A DNA stretch of 64,000 bases from Paraburkholderia edwinii (GTDB taxonomy: Bacteria > Pseudomonadota > Gammaproteobacteria > Burkholderiales > Burkholderiaceae), in assembly GCF_019428685.1 (NCBI RefSeq), contig NZ_CP080095.1, positions 4,836,001 to 4,900,000 of the forward strand, read 5' to 3'. The notes beneath the pieces were generated by a model. That model worked only from the letters and a program-made list of their open reading frames with translations, did no database searches and was not told the origin of the DNA. Positions 35,207-44,190 of this stretch are shown here, piece by piece; position 1 is the first letter of the stretch; every line of letters starts with the position of its first letter. The position numbers were made by a program, and so were the translations under genes.

Positions 35207-35731
35207 CTACGCGACCAGCATGCGGACTTCCCGCTGCATGCGCGACGTCATCTGGCGCCCTTCCTTCGCAAGGTTGATCTGCATCGCGGTGGAAGCGACA
35301 TCGATCAAGCGCTGCTCAAGGTTGTAGTTGCACTTCGCCTGCAGCCACGCAAGGATATCGGCCAGATGCCATACGGTTGTGGTCCCCTCGTGTACCGGTG
35401 TGGGGAAGCTCGTCGCGTGTTTGAGCATGAGCTTGCGCATGTTCTGGCGCGTCACGCCAACCGCCTGTGCCGCATCGGTGAGCCCGACAAAGTCGGGCGC
35501 CGCTTCGATCAGCTTCGCCGACGGGACGACCGATTTGACGCTTGCAAGTGCGCTGACGAGCGCTTCATCGGCCGACTCCGCCTCACGCGTAAATTCGAGT
35601 GCGATGCGGCCAGGATGGCCGATGCCGATCAATGCATCGTCGCACCCGGCGGCACCGAGCTGTTCGACCAGGTCGTCCAGATCGGTGTCGACCTCTGCCA
35701 ACTGGTACTTCAGCGTAAAGATGTACTCCAT
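35207..35731 (-). CDS. HTH-domain protein of a small two-gene module
   Basis: A 174-residue protein. The N-terminal half (1-75) is an alpha/beta unit (MEYIFTLKYQLAEVDTDLDDL). Residues about 82-130 form an excisionase/AlpA-like winged HTH (VGLTDAAQAVGVTRQNMRKL, then FPTPVHEGTTTVWHLADILAWL). A helical C terminus follows. It begins 2 nt after its partner, which is strict translational coupling. The pair looks like a toxin-antitoxin or phage-defence accessory unit with this protein as DNA-binding repressor; that is inferred from size, order and the palindromic operator. Confidence 0.75.
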   Translation of the reverse strand: MEYIFTLKYQLAEVDTDLDDLVEQLGAAGCDDALIGIGHPGRIALEFTREAESADEALVSALASVKSVVPSAKLIEAAPDFVGLTDAAQAVGVTRQNMRKLMLKHATSFPTPVHEGTTTVWHLADILAWLQAKCNYNLEQRLIDVASTAMQINLAKEGRQMTSRMQREVRMLVA

Positions 35732-35733
35732 TG

Positions 35734-36015
35734 CTATCCCTCCTGCGGCGCGAGCCGCATTGAAGCCTTGCGCCTGATGTGCGTGGCGCAGTTATCGACC
35801 ACCCGCCTCAACGCATTGGCGTGATTGCCGGCACTGCGCGGCGTACTCCAGACACAGCTAATACAAAATTCTCCGCAGCGACATTCATCGCCTTTATACG
35901 GGCAATAAAGCTTTCCCCAAGCGTGCGCTCCGCCCACGACGAGCCGCCAACCTTCTGCTTCGGCGTGCTTCAGTGCTTGCTCGACTTCCTTCTTTGGGTG
36001 AATTGATCTCGTCAT
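35734..36015 (-). CDS. Small Cys-containing protein, putative toxin of the module
   Basis: A 93-residue protein: a basic N terminus (MTRSIHPKKEVEQALKHAEAEGWRL, seen in two parts), then VVGGAHAWGKLYCPY, CRCGEFCISCVWSTP and NHANALRRVVDNC. The alpha-beta start and GGAHAW with a conserved His recall HicA-type double-stranded-RNA-binding toxins, while the cysteines suggest a metal site. No firm family was recognised. ATG 36015 is chosen because it follows GAGGTCAGC and the only longer start lies inside the promoter. It is first gene of the two-gene operon. Confidence 0.7.
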   Translation of the reverse strand: MTRSIHPKKEVEQALKHAEAEGWRLVVGGAHAWGKLYCPYKGDECRCGEFCISCVWSTPRSAGNHANALRRVVDNCATHIRRKASMRLAPQEG

Positions 36016-36025
36016 GCTGACCTCA

Positions 36026-36062
36026 AGATTAATGACGTTGAAACCAGTTGTCAATTGACAAC
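36026..36062 (-). promoter_or_regulatory. Sigma-70 promoter with overlapping palindromic operator
   Basis: On the minus strand TTGACA (36049-36054) and TAATCT (36026-36031) are 17 bp apart, a near-consensus promoter. The 16-bp perfect palindrome GTTGTCAATTGACAAC (36047-36062) covers the -35 box, an ideal operator for the HTH partner. The start point would fall only a few bases before the ATG at 36015, so the mRNA may be nearly leaderless. Confidence 0.75.
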
Positions 36063-36258
36063 ATTATCAAGATAGAACCCGGCCAAGCGGACATTCGCAA
36101 TCCGCAGCCTCAGCCACTTGTCAATCATGTCGATCATGGAAGCCCTCGCAATGTGTTCGAAGAACAAGCATCGTGCCGGGCAAAGCGCGCTACATCAATA
36201 TGCCGAAAGATGTAGTCCGAATTAATATTCAACCGCGAGAATTCTGAGGAAAGAAATA
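36063..36258. other. Short non-coding interval
   Basis: About 200 nt between the HTH module operator and the lipA terminator. I see no gene or further motif. Confidence 0.5.
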
Positions 36259-36286
36259 AAAAAAGCCCGCTTGAAAGCGGGCTTTT
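36259..36286 (-). terminator. Bidirectional Rho-independent terminator after lipA
   Basis: AAAAAAGCCCGCttgaaaGCGGGCTTTTT gives a stem of seven pairs (36264-36281) with T-runs on both strands. On the minus strand it lies about 30 nt after the lipA stop. It is the main stop for the lipB-lipA transcript. Confidence 0.9.
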
Positions 36287-36316
36287 TGGATCGATCGGAG
36301 TAAGGGCGCGGTGTCT

Positions 36317-37327
36317 TCAGACCACTCCTGCTCCGTGCGCCTGTACATCGGCATGGTAGCTCGAACGCACCATCGCGCCGACGGCGGCGTGTGTGAAGCC
36401 CATCTTGTAGGCTTCCTCTTCGTACATCTTGAAAGTATCGGGGTGCACGTAGGCGCGCACCGGCAGATGGTGTTCCGATGGCTGCAGATACTGGCCGATC
36501 GTCAGCATGTCCACGTCGTGCGCGCGCAGGTCGCGCATCACCTGCAGAATTTCTTCCTCGGTTTCGCCAAGCCCCACCATCAGGCCGGACTTCGTCGCGA
36601 CATTCGGATGCAACGCCTTGAAGTCTTTGAGCAGCTTCAGCGAGTGCGCGTAGTCCGAGCCCGGGCGCGCTTCCTTATACAGACGCGGCACCGTCTCCAG
36701 GTTGTGATTCATCACGTCGGGCGGAGCCGCATTCAGAATGCCGAGCGCGCGATCGAGGCGGCCACGGAAGTCCGGCGTCAGAATCTCGATGCGCGTCTCG
36801 GGCGACAACTCGCGCGTCTTCTCGATGCATTCGACGAAGTGCGCCGCGCCGCCATCGCGCAGATCGTCGCGATCGACGCTCGTGATCACCACGTACTTCA
36901 GTTTCAGCGCCGCAATCGTGCGTGCGAGATTGAGCGGCTCATCCGCATCGAGCGGGTCGGGCCGGCCGTGGCCGACATCGCAGAACGGGCAACGGCGCGT
37001 GCACTTGTCGCCCATGATCATGAACGTGGCCGTGCCCTTGCCGAAGCATTCGCCGATATTCGGGCAGCTCGCTTCCTCGCACACCGTGTGCAGGTTGTGC
37101 TCGCGCAGGATCTGTTTGATCTCGGTGAAGCGCGAATTGCCGGTTGCCGCTTTCACGCGGATCCAGTCCGGCTTCTTGAGTTTTTCGATCGGAACGATTT
37201 TGATCGGAATGCGCGCCGTTTTCGCCTGGGCTTTCTGCTTGGCGGTGGCGTCGTAGGCGGCGGATGCAGGTGCCGCGCCAGCGTTAGGAGCGGATTGGCC
37301 TGCGGGGTTCGCGGTAACGTCAGTCAT
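36317..37327 (-). CDS. lipA: Lipoyl synthase (radical SAM)
   Basis: A 336-residue enzyme that inserts sulfur into protein-bound octanoyl groups. The auxiliary 4Fe-4S cluster motif [12 protein letters not shown] (CX4CX5C) and the radical-SAM motif CTRRCPFC (CX3CX2C) are intact, as is the C-terminal RSSYHA. An Ala-rich N-terminal extension of about 35 residues precedes the core. The start overlaps the lipB stop by 8 nt, so octanoyl transfer and sulfur insertion are encoded as one unit. Confidence 0.98.
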   Translation of the reverse strand: MTDVTANPAGQSAPNAGAAPASAAYDATAKQKAQAKTARIPIKIVPIEKLKKPDWIRVKAATGNSRFTEIKQILREHNLHTVCEEASCPNIGECFGKGTATFMIMGDKCTRRCPFCDVGHGRPDPLDADEPLNLARTIAALKLKYVVITSVDRDDLRDGGAAHFVECIEKTRELSPETRIEILTPDFRGRLDRALGILNAAPPDVMNHNLETVPRLYKEARPGSDYAHSLKLLKDFKALHPNVATKSGLMVGLGETEEEILQVMRDLRAHDVDMLTIGQYLQPSEHHLPVRAYVHPDTFKMYEEEAYKMGFTHAAVGAMVRSSYHADVQAHGAGVV

Positions 37328-38171
37328 TCGTTCGTTCCAGTGAGGCGGTGGCGGCACCGGCCTGCGATTGGGCGGAGTGGGCGGCGGCTGTAGCAACGCC
37401 GTCGATGTGTGCGGTAAGACGTGCGGCCAGCGTGCGAGCTACATCGGTCCAGCCCGCATTCGCGCCAAGTGTTGCCATGTCCACCGTTTCGAGTCCGGCG
37501 TAACCGCACGGGTTGATTGCGAAAAACGGCTCCAGGTCCATCTTCACGTTCAGGCTTACGCCGTGATAACTGCAGCCGTTGCGGATCTTGAGGCCCAACG
37601 CGGCGATTTTGGCGCCGGCGTGCTGCCCTGCGGAAGGCCCCGGCGCGACATAAATACCCGGCGCGCCGACCTTGCGTTCTCCGGCCAGATTATACGCCGC
37701 GAGCGTTTCGATCACGGCCGCTTCAATGCGCGTGACAAGCTCGCGCACCATTAGTTTGCGGCGGCGCAAATCGAGCAGCAGATAAGCGACGACCTGGCCG
37801 GGACCGTGGTACGTGATCTGCCCGCCGCGATCGACCTTGACGAGCGGTATGCCGCTATCGGCTGCAAGCAGATGCGCAGGGTCGCCCGCCTGCCCGAGTG
37901 TGAAAACCGGCGGGTGTTCGACAAGCCAGATTTCGTCGACGGTTTCCGCGGTGCGCGCTTCGGTGAAGGCACGCATCGCATCGAAGCTCAGCTGATAGGG
38001 CTCAGCGCCGCGCCAACGCAGCAGAACAGGTGCAGCGAGAGCCGCACAAGCGGAGACAGACGCCGTGGCAGCGCCAGCGGGGTTGTCAACGGAAGCCGTT
38101 TCAGACAGCGCCGCTCCGGCAGCGACAGTGCTGGAAGGCGCGACAGGCAGGGTAACCGGCGTGGCACACAT
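37320..38171 (-). CDS. lipB: Octanoyltransferase
   Basis: The 283-residue protein transfers octanoate from ACP to lipoate-dependent enzymes. Active-site features are [39 protein letters not shown] and the catalytic Cys in [12 protein letters not shown] with the conserved Lys. The N-terminal 48 residues are Ala/Ser-rich and not part of the family core, so a start nearer to residue 45 cannot be excluded, although the ATG at 38171 is the only clear one. The catalytic domain is normal in length. Confidence 0.96.
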   Translation of the reverse strand: MCATPVTLPVAPSSTVAAGAALSETASVDNPAGAATASVSACAALAAPVLLRWRGAEPYQLSFDAMRAFTEARTAETVDEIWLVEHPPVFTLGQAGDPAHLLAADSGIPLVKVDRGGQITYHGPGQVVAYLLLDLRRRKLMVRELVTRIEAAVIETLAAYNLAGERKVGAPGIYVAPGPSAGQHAGAKIAALGLKIRNGCSYHGVSLNVKMDLEPFFAINPCGYAGLETVDMATLGANAGWTDVARTLAARLTAHIDGVATAAAHSAQSQAGAATASLERTND

Positions 38172-38323
38172 GATTGCGCAAGTTTACCGAAATCTTGCGC
38201 GCCTCGCCGGGTGTGGCGCGATCCGCGAAACAAATGACCGCTCGCAAACGCGTGGCGCCCGCTTCAACCCCGCTTCAACGCCGTTCCAACGCCTTGTTCG
38301 TCATACGTTACGTTTCGCTAACT

Positions 38324-38650
38324 TCATACGGTTCGCCAGCCACCGCGCACCCGCATGCCGATCTGCTCCGCAACACGCGCAAACCAGTTGACCGCCCGCT
38401 CGTTGGCGCGCTTCGGCACATAGAAGACGACGCACGCGTGCGTGCCGCCTTCGGCGCTCAGCCACAGCCGCTCGCCGCGCCGCAAGCGCAGCGTCTTGCC
38501 GGGTTCGAGCCAGTAATCCTCGACGTCATTGCTGCGCGTAACCCATACCGCGCCACCGTGAACCGTCAGCCGCGTGCTGTTCGTGACGCGCAGCGGCACC
38601 GTTTCGCCATGGCCGACTTCGAACCAGATGCTAGAGGAAATTTCTCGCAT
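38324..38650 (-). CDS. DUF2917 family protein
   Basis: A 108-residue protein with the DUF2917 cupin-like pattern: LRVTNSTRLTVHGGAVWVTRS, DVEDYWLEPGKTLRLRRGERLWLSAEGG (in two parts) and a variable C terminus. The function is unknown. In Burkholderiales such genes typically stand divergent to a GcvA-like LysR gene, as here, which suggests that the LysR protein controls it. There are 99 nt between the two starts. Confidence 0.88.
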   Translation of the reverse strand: MREISSSIWFEVGHGETVPLRVTNSTRLTVHGGAVWVTRSNDVEDYWLEPGKTLRLRRGERLWLSAEGGTHACVVFYVPKRANERAVNWFARVAEQIGMRVRGGWRTV

Positions 38651-38718
38651 GACACCCTCTCAAAAAAGCGTTCCATGGCTAGAATCGTAGTCACGACAAG
38701 GGCTTGCACCAAACGATC

Positions 38719-38743
38719 ATTTTTCACGGATATGTGAGAAAAA
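38719..38743. promoter_or_regulatory. Candidate LysR operator between divergent genes
   Basis: An imperfect dyad, ATTTTTCAC-N6-GTGAGAAAAA, immediately upstream of the LysR ATG at 38750. A GGCTAGAAT -10-like string lies at 38677-38685 in the same 99-nt gap. The position fits an autoregulated LysR site. Confidence 0.45.
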
Positions 38744-38749
38744 TTAGCA

Positions 38750-39760
38750 ATGGACCTTCGCGATCTCCCCACCCTCAACGCGGTCAAGGCATTCGAAGCC
38801 GCCGCGCGTCACGAAAGCTTTTCACGCGCCGCCGACGAGCTGTTCGTCACGCACGGCGCGGTGAGCCATCAGATCCGGGCACTCGAAGCGGAGCTCGGCG
38901 TCACGCTTTTCACCCGCGAGGGCAAGCGCCTGCGGCTGACCGACGTCGGCCGGCGTTACGCGGTGCGCGTGCGTACGGCGCTCGTCACGCTCGCGGAAGC
39001 GACGCGTGAAATTCGCGCGAGCGATCGCGAAAGGCGGCTCGTGGTATCGATCCTGCCGTCGTTCGCGGCACGCTGGATCACGCCTCGTGTCGGCAGCTTC
39101 ATTGAAGCGCATCCGCAGTGGGATCTCGAGTTGCAGACGAGCAACGTGCTCGTCGACTTCGCACGCGACGACGTCGACATCGCAATCCGGTTCGGCTACG
39201 GCCGGTATCCGGGGCTGAACGTCGAGATGCTGCTCGAAGAGGTGTTCTTTCCGGCCTGCACGCCCGATTTCAACGGCGGCAAGCTGCCGAGGACGCCCGC
39301 CGAGCTCGCCAGCCTGCCGCTGCTGCGCTCAGACGATCAGTTGTGGAAGCGATGGTTCGACGCGGCGGATCTGCCGGACTGGCCTGAACCGAGCCGCGGC
39401 GTGCTGTATCAGGATTCGTCGAACCTGCTGCAGGCCGCGCTGGACGGCCAGGGTGTCGCGCTCACACGCCGTGCGCTGGCGATGCAGGAAATCGCGGAAG
39501 GACGGCTCGTGCGGCTATTCAATATCGATGGCCCGAGCCCATGGCAATACTTTTTTGTCTGCCCGCCGCAGTTGCGGCACACGCCGCGCGTCGAGGCGTT
39601 TCATGACTGGATTTTTAGCGAAGCGCAACTGTTCAGGGCGCAACTCGAAGCGGTTTGCACAGGCACGGGCGCGCCGAAGAATCGGGCGCGGGCGCGCACG
39701 AAGGCACAACCCGCCCAGACAGCGATTACAGAACCACCTTCACCATCGGATGCCCGGTAA
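38750..39760 (+). CDS. LysR-family regulator (GcvA-like)
   Basis: A 336-residue regulator. N-terminal HTH: LNAVKAFEAAARHESFSRAA and ELFVTHGAVSHQIRALE. The effector domain is of the GcvA/AmpR branch (DVDIAIRFGYGRYPGL, WPEPSRGVLYQDSSNLLQAALDGQGVALTRR). The tail of about 30 residues is low-complexity and overlaps the 3' end of the convergent DUF493 gene by 35 nt. It is divergent from the DUF2917 gene, its probable target. Confidence 0.92.
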   Translation: MDLRDLPTLNAVKAFEAAARHESFSRAADELFVTHGAVSHQIRALEAELGVTLFTREGKRLRLTDVGRRYAVRVRTALVTLAEATREIRASDRERRLVVSILPSFAARWITPRVGSFIEAHPQWDLELQTSNVLVDFARDDVDIAIRFGYGRYPGLNVEMLLEEVFFPACTPDFNGGKLPRTPAELASLPLLRSDDQLWKRWFDAADLPDWPEPSRGVLYQDSSNLLQAALDGQGVALTRRALAMQEIAEGRLVRLFNIDGPSPWQYFFVCPPQLRHTPRVEAFHDWIFSEAQLFRAQLEAVCTGTGAPKNRARARTKAQPAQTAITEPPSPSDAR

Positions 39761-39995
39761 GCGCGCGATAGATATCGTCGAGGTGCTCGCGATTCTGCGC
39801 ACGCACCGTCACGGTCAAACCGGTGTAGTTGCCGCCGCTCGACGGCCGCGTTTCGATGCGCGCGGCGTCGAAACTGCTGTCGAATTGCAAGATCACCGCG
39901 GCGATCGTCGTAGTGAACTCGGGGTGCGATTTGCCCATTACCTTGATCGGGAAATCGCACGGGAAGTCGATCAATGATTCTTTCCCGGCGCTCAT
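39726..39995 (-). CDS. ybeD: YbeD/DUF493 family protein
   Basis: An 89-residue protein of the ACT-like DUF493 family: DFPCDFPIKVMGKSHPEF, TRPSSGGNYTGLTVTVRAQN and REHLDDIYRALTGHPMVKVVL. The ATG at 39995 follows AAGGAGG. It is usually linked with lipB, as in E. coli; here a LysR and a DUF2917 gene separate them. The role is unknown but is likely allosteric or lipoate-related. It lies 110 nt downstream of dacC. Confidence 0.92.
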   Translation of the reverse strand: MSAGKESLIDFPCDFPIKVMGKSHPEFTTTIAAVILQFDSSFDAARIETRPSSGGNYTGLTVTVRAQNREHLDDIYRALTGHPMVKVVL

Positions 39996-40105
39996 ACCAT
40001 CGCCTCCTTGCGACAAGCCGCGCACGCACCATTGCGGCACGCGCGCGGCGATTGAACCGGCGGAACGGGTGACGCCAATCTGCGGCGCCAACCGCCCCCG
40101 CAGGC

Positions 40106-41329
40106 TTACTTCTTCTTGTTGAACATCAACATCAACGAATCCCACACGCGGCCAACGACGCCCGCCTGCGGCACCGGCTGCAACGCGACCACCGGGAATT
40201 GAGCAAGCGTCTTGCCATCCGACACGAGCTTCGCCGTGCCGATCTGCTGGCCCGCCGTGATCGGTGCAATCAACGGATCGGCATGCTCGACCTGCGGCTT
40301 GAGCTTGTCGCCGAGGCCCTTCGGCACGGTGATGTACTGGTCGGTATTCACGCCGATCTTGACCGTATCCTGCGTGCCCTTGTACACACGCGGCGTTTCG
40401 ATGACCTGCCCCGCCTTATACAGGCGCACGACGTCGTACGCGCTATAGCCGTAATTCAGCATCTTGAGGCTGTCCTGCACGCGGTCGTGTTCCTTCGGCT
40501 CGCCCATCATCACCGTGACGAGGCGGCGCGACGCATCGGCCATGCCCGGCACAGGACGCTTCGCCGTCGCGATCAGGCAGTAGCCTGCAGCTTCCGTGTG
40601 TCCCGTCTTCAGCCCGTCGACGGTCGGATCGAGCCACAGCAGGCGGTTACGGTTCGGCTGCTTGATCTTGTTGTAGGTGAATTCCTTGACCGAGAAGATG
40701 CTGTAGTAATCGGGATAGTCGCGAATCAGGCGCGCCGACAGCACGGCGAGGTCGCCCGCGGTCGTGTAGTGCTGCGCGTCGGGCATGCCGTTCACGTCGG
40801 CGAAGTGCGTGTTCTTCATGCCGAGCTTTTGCGCTTCCGCGTTCATCATCGTGACGAACTGCGTTTCCGTGCCGCCGACGAGTTCCGCCAGCGCGATCGC
40901 CGCATCGTTACCCGACTGCACGATCATGCCGTAGACGAGGTCGTGCACGGTTACCGGCTTGTTTGCTTCGATGAACATGCGCGATTCGTCGTTGCGCACG
41001 CGGCGCACCGCGACGCTCGGCATCACGGTCTGATCCATCGAGATCTTCTTCGAATCGAGCGCCTGGAACACCAGATATGCGGTCATCAGCTTCGTGAGCG
41101 ACGCGGGCTCGACGCGCTCGTCCGGATTGCCCGACGCGAGCACCTGGTTGCTCGTCGCATCGATGAGAACCCATGAGCGCGCATTCACGGCCGGCGGCGG
41201 CACCTGTGCGAACGCGCTGCTCGCGGCGACCAGCGACGCGGGCAGCACGACGCCGAGCATCACGGCGCGGCTAATGGATTGGGGAACGAAAGACGCCAGT
41301 GACGGGAAGCCGGAATTGGAAAAGCGCAT
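40106..41329 (-). CDS. dacC: D-alanyl-D-alanine carboxypeptidase (PBP5/6 class)
   Basis: A 407-residue periplasmic enzyme that trims peptidoglycan stem peptides. A signal peptide ends near AFA-Q. The three active-site motifs are SLTK (SxxK, nucleophile Ser), SGN and KTGHTEAAG. A PBP5 C-terminal domain (about 300-390) is followed by an amphipathic basic tail (VWDSLMLMFNKKK) that anchors it to the membrane. The ATG at 41329 begins the signal peptide. In related genomes a D-amino acid aminotransferase gene often follows; it is missing here. Confidence 0.96.
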   Translation of the reverse strand: MRFSNSGFPSLASFVPQSISRAVMLGVVLPASLVAASSAFAQVPPPAVNARSWVLIDATSNQVLASGNPDERVEPASLTKLMTAYLVFQALDSKKISMDQTVMPSVAVRRVRNDESRMFIEANKPVTVHDLVYGMIVQSGNDAAIALAELVGGTETQFVTMMNAEAQKLGMKNTHFADVNGMPDAQHYTTAGDLAVLSARLIRDYPDYYSIFSVKEFTYNKIKQPNRNRLLWLDPTVDGLKTGHTEAAGYCLIATAKRPVPGMADASRRLVTVMMGEPKEHDRVQDSLKMLNYGYSAYDVVRLYKAGQVIETPRVYKGTQDTVKIGVNTDQYITVPKGLGDKLKPQVEHADPLIAPITAGQQIGTAKLVSDGKTLAQFPVVALQPVPQAGVVGRVWDSLMLMFNKKK

Positions 41330-41356
41330 AGGATCGGTTCGGGCAGAAATGAGCAA

Positions 41357-41721
41357 TCACGCGTGAGCGGCGCGCAGTGTGGACAAGCCGGTCAGCACGC
41401 GTCGCACCGCACTCACTGCGCGCGCCCTCGAAGAGGACGACGGCAAGGGCAGCGCGGCGCTTCTTGGACTGCCGGCTAAAGAATCGGTTCGCGCAACGCG
41501 CCTCGCATCCGTCGCGGCGCGCATGGAAAAACGATGCGTGGTCAATGCATGATCGACGCGGAATCATTGCACGATGCCTGCGGCGGAATTGGGGCGCTGC
41601 GCCCAAAAAAGAGCGCCCATTATACGCGCCGCGGAACCACATTTTTGCAGCCTGGCCCCGCTTTTTACCGCGATTTACCGCTTAAGTGTTGTGTTCGCGC
41701 ATCTTGCCGCGCGCGCAATGC
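41357..41721 (-). promoter_or_regulatory. Upstream region of dacC with candidate -10 box
   Basis: A 365-nt gap without a convincing gene. On the minus strand GCGTATAATGGG at about 41614-41625 contains a consensus TATAAT at 41617-41622; the -35 is weak. A GC-rich inverted repeat (GGGCGCTGCGCCC) lies just downstream of the box in the transcribed direction, so dacC may have a structured leader of about 280 nt. Confidence 0.4.
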
Positions 41722-42348
41722 TCAACGCCAGGCGTCGAGGATGATGCGCTTCAGAATGTGCAGCTTGCGATGCAGAAAATGCTCGGCGCCCGGGATCACG
41801 ACGACCGGCAGTTCCTGCGGCGTCGCCCAGTCGAATACCGATTGAAGCGGCACCGTCTCGTCGATTTCGCCGTGAATCACGAGTGTATTTTCCGGCACCG
41901 GCACGACATCCCAGCGGCTCGCCGCGGTACCGACGAACACGATTCGCTCGATCGCGCGGCCTTCTTCGCGAAGGCGCGCCGCGACATGCGACAGCACGAA
42001 GGTGCCGAACGAAAAACCCGCGAGCACGAGCGGCATGTCGGCCTGACCCGGCTGTGCGCGCATGTAATCGAGCACCGCGCGCAGGTCGTCCTGTTCGCCG
42101 ATGCCGTTGTCGTGCTCGCCCTCGGTCGCACCGACGCCGCGAAAATTCGCGCGGTACGTCACGTACTTCAGTTGCACGAGCGTGCGCGCGAGCGTCTGCG
42201 CAACCTTGTTGTCCATCGAGCCGCCAAAGAGCGGATGCGGATGCGCGACGAGCGCGATGCCGCGCGGCTCGCCATCGGGGAGGTCGAGCGCGACTTCGAT
42301 CTTGCCGACAGGACCGTCGATCAGGAACTTCTGCGTTTGAGCATTCAT
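41722..42348 (-). CDS. Alpha/beta hydrolase (dienelactone-hydrolase-like)
   Basis: A 208-residue cytoplasmic hydrolase. The oxyanion strand is VAHPHPLFGGSMDNKV, the nucleophile elbow is LAGFSFGTFV (Ser), the acid is in VIHGEIDETVP, and the base His is in PGAEHFLHRKL. This short family is common in Proteobacteria and has no known physiological substrate. Upstream lies a ferredoxin gene in the same direction, 147 nt away. Confidence 0.9.
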   Translation of the reverse strand: MNAQTQKFLIDGPVGKIEVALDLPDGEPRGIALVAHPHPLFGGSMDNKVAQTLARTLVQLKYVTYRANFRGVGATEGEHDNGIGEQDDLRAVLDYMRAQPGQADMPLVLAGFSFGTFVLSHVAARLREEGRAIERIVFVGTAASRWDVVPVPENTLVIHGEIDETVPLQSVFDWATPQELPVVVIPGAEHFLHRKLHILKRIILDAWR

Positions 42349-42495
42349 TGGCGCCGCTTCCGGGTCAATTGATAGATAGGGATGGGTCGAGTGACGTGTC
42401 GATGCGAGTTGCAGCTAGCGTCGCTGCGTGCGTCGATTCTCACGAGCCGAACCGCGACTCGAACCGCGGCATCGATTGTTGATTGATGAGTCGAA

Positions 42496-42819
42496 TTACT
42501 GATCGATTCTCAGACGCTCGACCACTTTACCGTTCAGAAGATGCGATTCGACGATCTCGTCGATATCGCTCTCGTCGACGTACGTGTACCACGTGCCTTC
42601 CGGATAGACGACGATGGTCGGCCCTTCTTCGCAGCGGTCGAGACACCCTGCCTTGTTGATGCGCACATTGCCCGGACCGGCAAGGCCCAGCTGCTTCACG
42701 CGCTTTTTCGCGTATTCCTGCATTTCCTGAGCGTTGCAGTTGGCGCAGCACGGGCGCGTCGCCTCCGGTCCACGCTGGTTCAGGCAAAAGAAAACGTGAT
42801 ATTTGAAATGAGGATCCAT
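42496..42819 (-). CDS. Thioredoxin-like 2Fe-2S ferredoxin
   Basis: A 107-residue protein with the cysteine pattern of Shethna-type or NuoE-like [2Fe-2S] ferredoxins: FFCLNQ, CCANCNAQEM and INKAGCLDRCEEGP, followed by VVYPEGTWYTYV. ATG 42819 (MDPHFKYHVFFC) is preferred; one two residues earlier is possible. It is likely an electron carrier of unknown partner, situated between the VanZ gene and the hydrolase gene. Confidence 0.88.
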   Translation of the reverse strand: MDPHFKYHVFFCLNQRGPEATRPCCANCNAQEMQEYAKKRVKQLGLAGPGNVRINKAGCLDRCEEGPTIVVYPEGTWYTYVDESDIDEIVESHLLNGKVVERLRIDQ

Positions 42820-42965
42820 GGGCATTGGCGCTAAGGCGAAATGGTTTTGAAAGTGCGGAGCGCGGGGCAACCGAAAACTGCTGTATCGGTTCGAGGCTTC
42901 CGGCGAGAAGCGTCGTCGCTCGCTAGCTGATCCAACCAATTATAACGACCGCGTTCATGCGTCGC

Positions 42966-44138
42966 TCAGGCGCCGCGCCGCTTCCCGCCCCCACGCCGCC
43001 GCATAAGCCATGCACGCTCGGCCGAGAACGCGAGCCACACGAGCGCGGCATAGGGCCACGTCCACGCGAGCCAGCGCGCGAGCCCATTGAAATGCAGGTA
43101 ACGGCCCTGCCGCCAGTCGGCCAGCACGACATCGAAATACGGGTTCACCGGCAGCAGATTGACGAACACCAGCGACGTGGCGAGCGCAAGCGCCGCCAGC
43201 GTCGCGCGCCATCCCGGCGGCAGCGCGGGCGCGAGCAGCACAGCGACGGTGCCGCACGCCAGACCGATCAACGCGCCGGGCGTCGCCCAATCGAATGCAA
43301 GGCCGCTTTGCGATTGCAGAAACGTCGCGCCTGCCTTGACCACGAGCGTCGCCACGATAAACGCCAGCAGCAACAGCCGGCGCGGCGCACGCGTGCGCAT
43401 CGGCAGCGAAGCGAGCGCGCCGACCGCGAGCAGATTGAGCGCGGTAATGACGGCTTCCCAACCGTCGTCGGGCAGCCACGCCGCGACGAGCGCGGGCCAC
43501 GCGAGCACGTGCCACGCGGCGGGCGTCCACGCGAGCAGCGTCTCCTGCATGCCCGCGTCGAAGCGTTGCCACAGCGCGTGCGGCCAATCGCCGAGACCGA
43601 ACAGACGCGGCGCCGGGAACATCGTTGCAAACGGCCACAGCGCGGCGAGGCCGATGATCGCCGTGCTATCGCGCTCGAACCACAGGAAGCGGATGCGGCG
43701 CAACAGCCCACGATCGAGCAGCGCGCCGGTCGCGGGCGACATCAGCGTTGCGCCGAGCAAGGCGCCGAGCGCATTCGCGGCCAGATCGAGATTCGACGCG
43801 ATACGCGTCGGCAGATATGTTTGCCCCGCTTCCATCAGCGCGGAGAGCAGCGTGCCCGCGCCGAACGCGAGCGCGACCGCCAGCGCGCCCCGCACCCGCG
43901 GATAAACGGCGAGCACGACGAGCGCGCCAAACGGCACATAGCCGAGCACGTTCGTGACGACATCGAAAAGGGTGAGGTACTGCGGCATGGGATCGGTCAG
44001 GTACGCGAACGGCGCGATCCCAAGCGAACGCCATCCGAAAAACGGATACCACGAGCCGTAGACGACGAGCGCCGCATAGAGCGCAAGCGCCTGCCTTGCG
44101 AACGTCGACGGACGACGCTGCCACGGCTTGTCGGTCAT
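42966..44138 (-). CDS. VanZ-like multi-pass membrane protein
   Basis: A 390-residue protein with about ten hydrophobic segments. The N-terminal half has the VanZ-like pattern VTNVLGYVPFGALVVLAVY and LLSALMEAGQTYLPTRIASNLDLAANALG (in two parts). The function is unknown; it is a recurrent last gene behind MCE lipid-transport operons in Burkholderia. It starts 52 nt after the lipoprotein gene, so it may be co-transcribed. Confidence 0.85.
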   Translation of the reverse strand: MTDKPWQRRPSTFARQALALYAALVVYGSWYPFFGWRSLGIAPFAYLTDPMPQYLTLFDVVTNVLGYVPFGALVVLAVYPRVRGALAVALAFGAGTLLSALMEAGQTYLPTRIASNLDLAANALGALLGATLMSPATGALLDRGLLRRIRFLWFERDSTAIIGLAALWPFATMFPAPRLFGLGDWPHALWQRFDAGMQETLLAWTPAAWHVLAWPALVAAWLPDDGWEAVITALNLLAVGALASLPMRTRAPRRLLLLAFIVATLVVKAGATFLQSQSGLAFDWATPGALIGLACGTVAVLLAPALPPGWRATLAALALATSLVFVNLLPVNPYFDVVLADWRQGRYLHFNGLARWLAWTWPYAALVWLAFSAERAWLMRRRGGGKRRGA

Positions 44139-44190
44139 GCAGCGCTGCCTGGCGCGCGCGTCCCGCTCATTGCCCCGCTCATCGCCCCAC

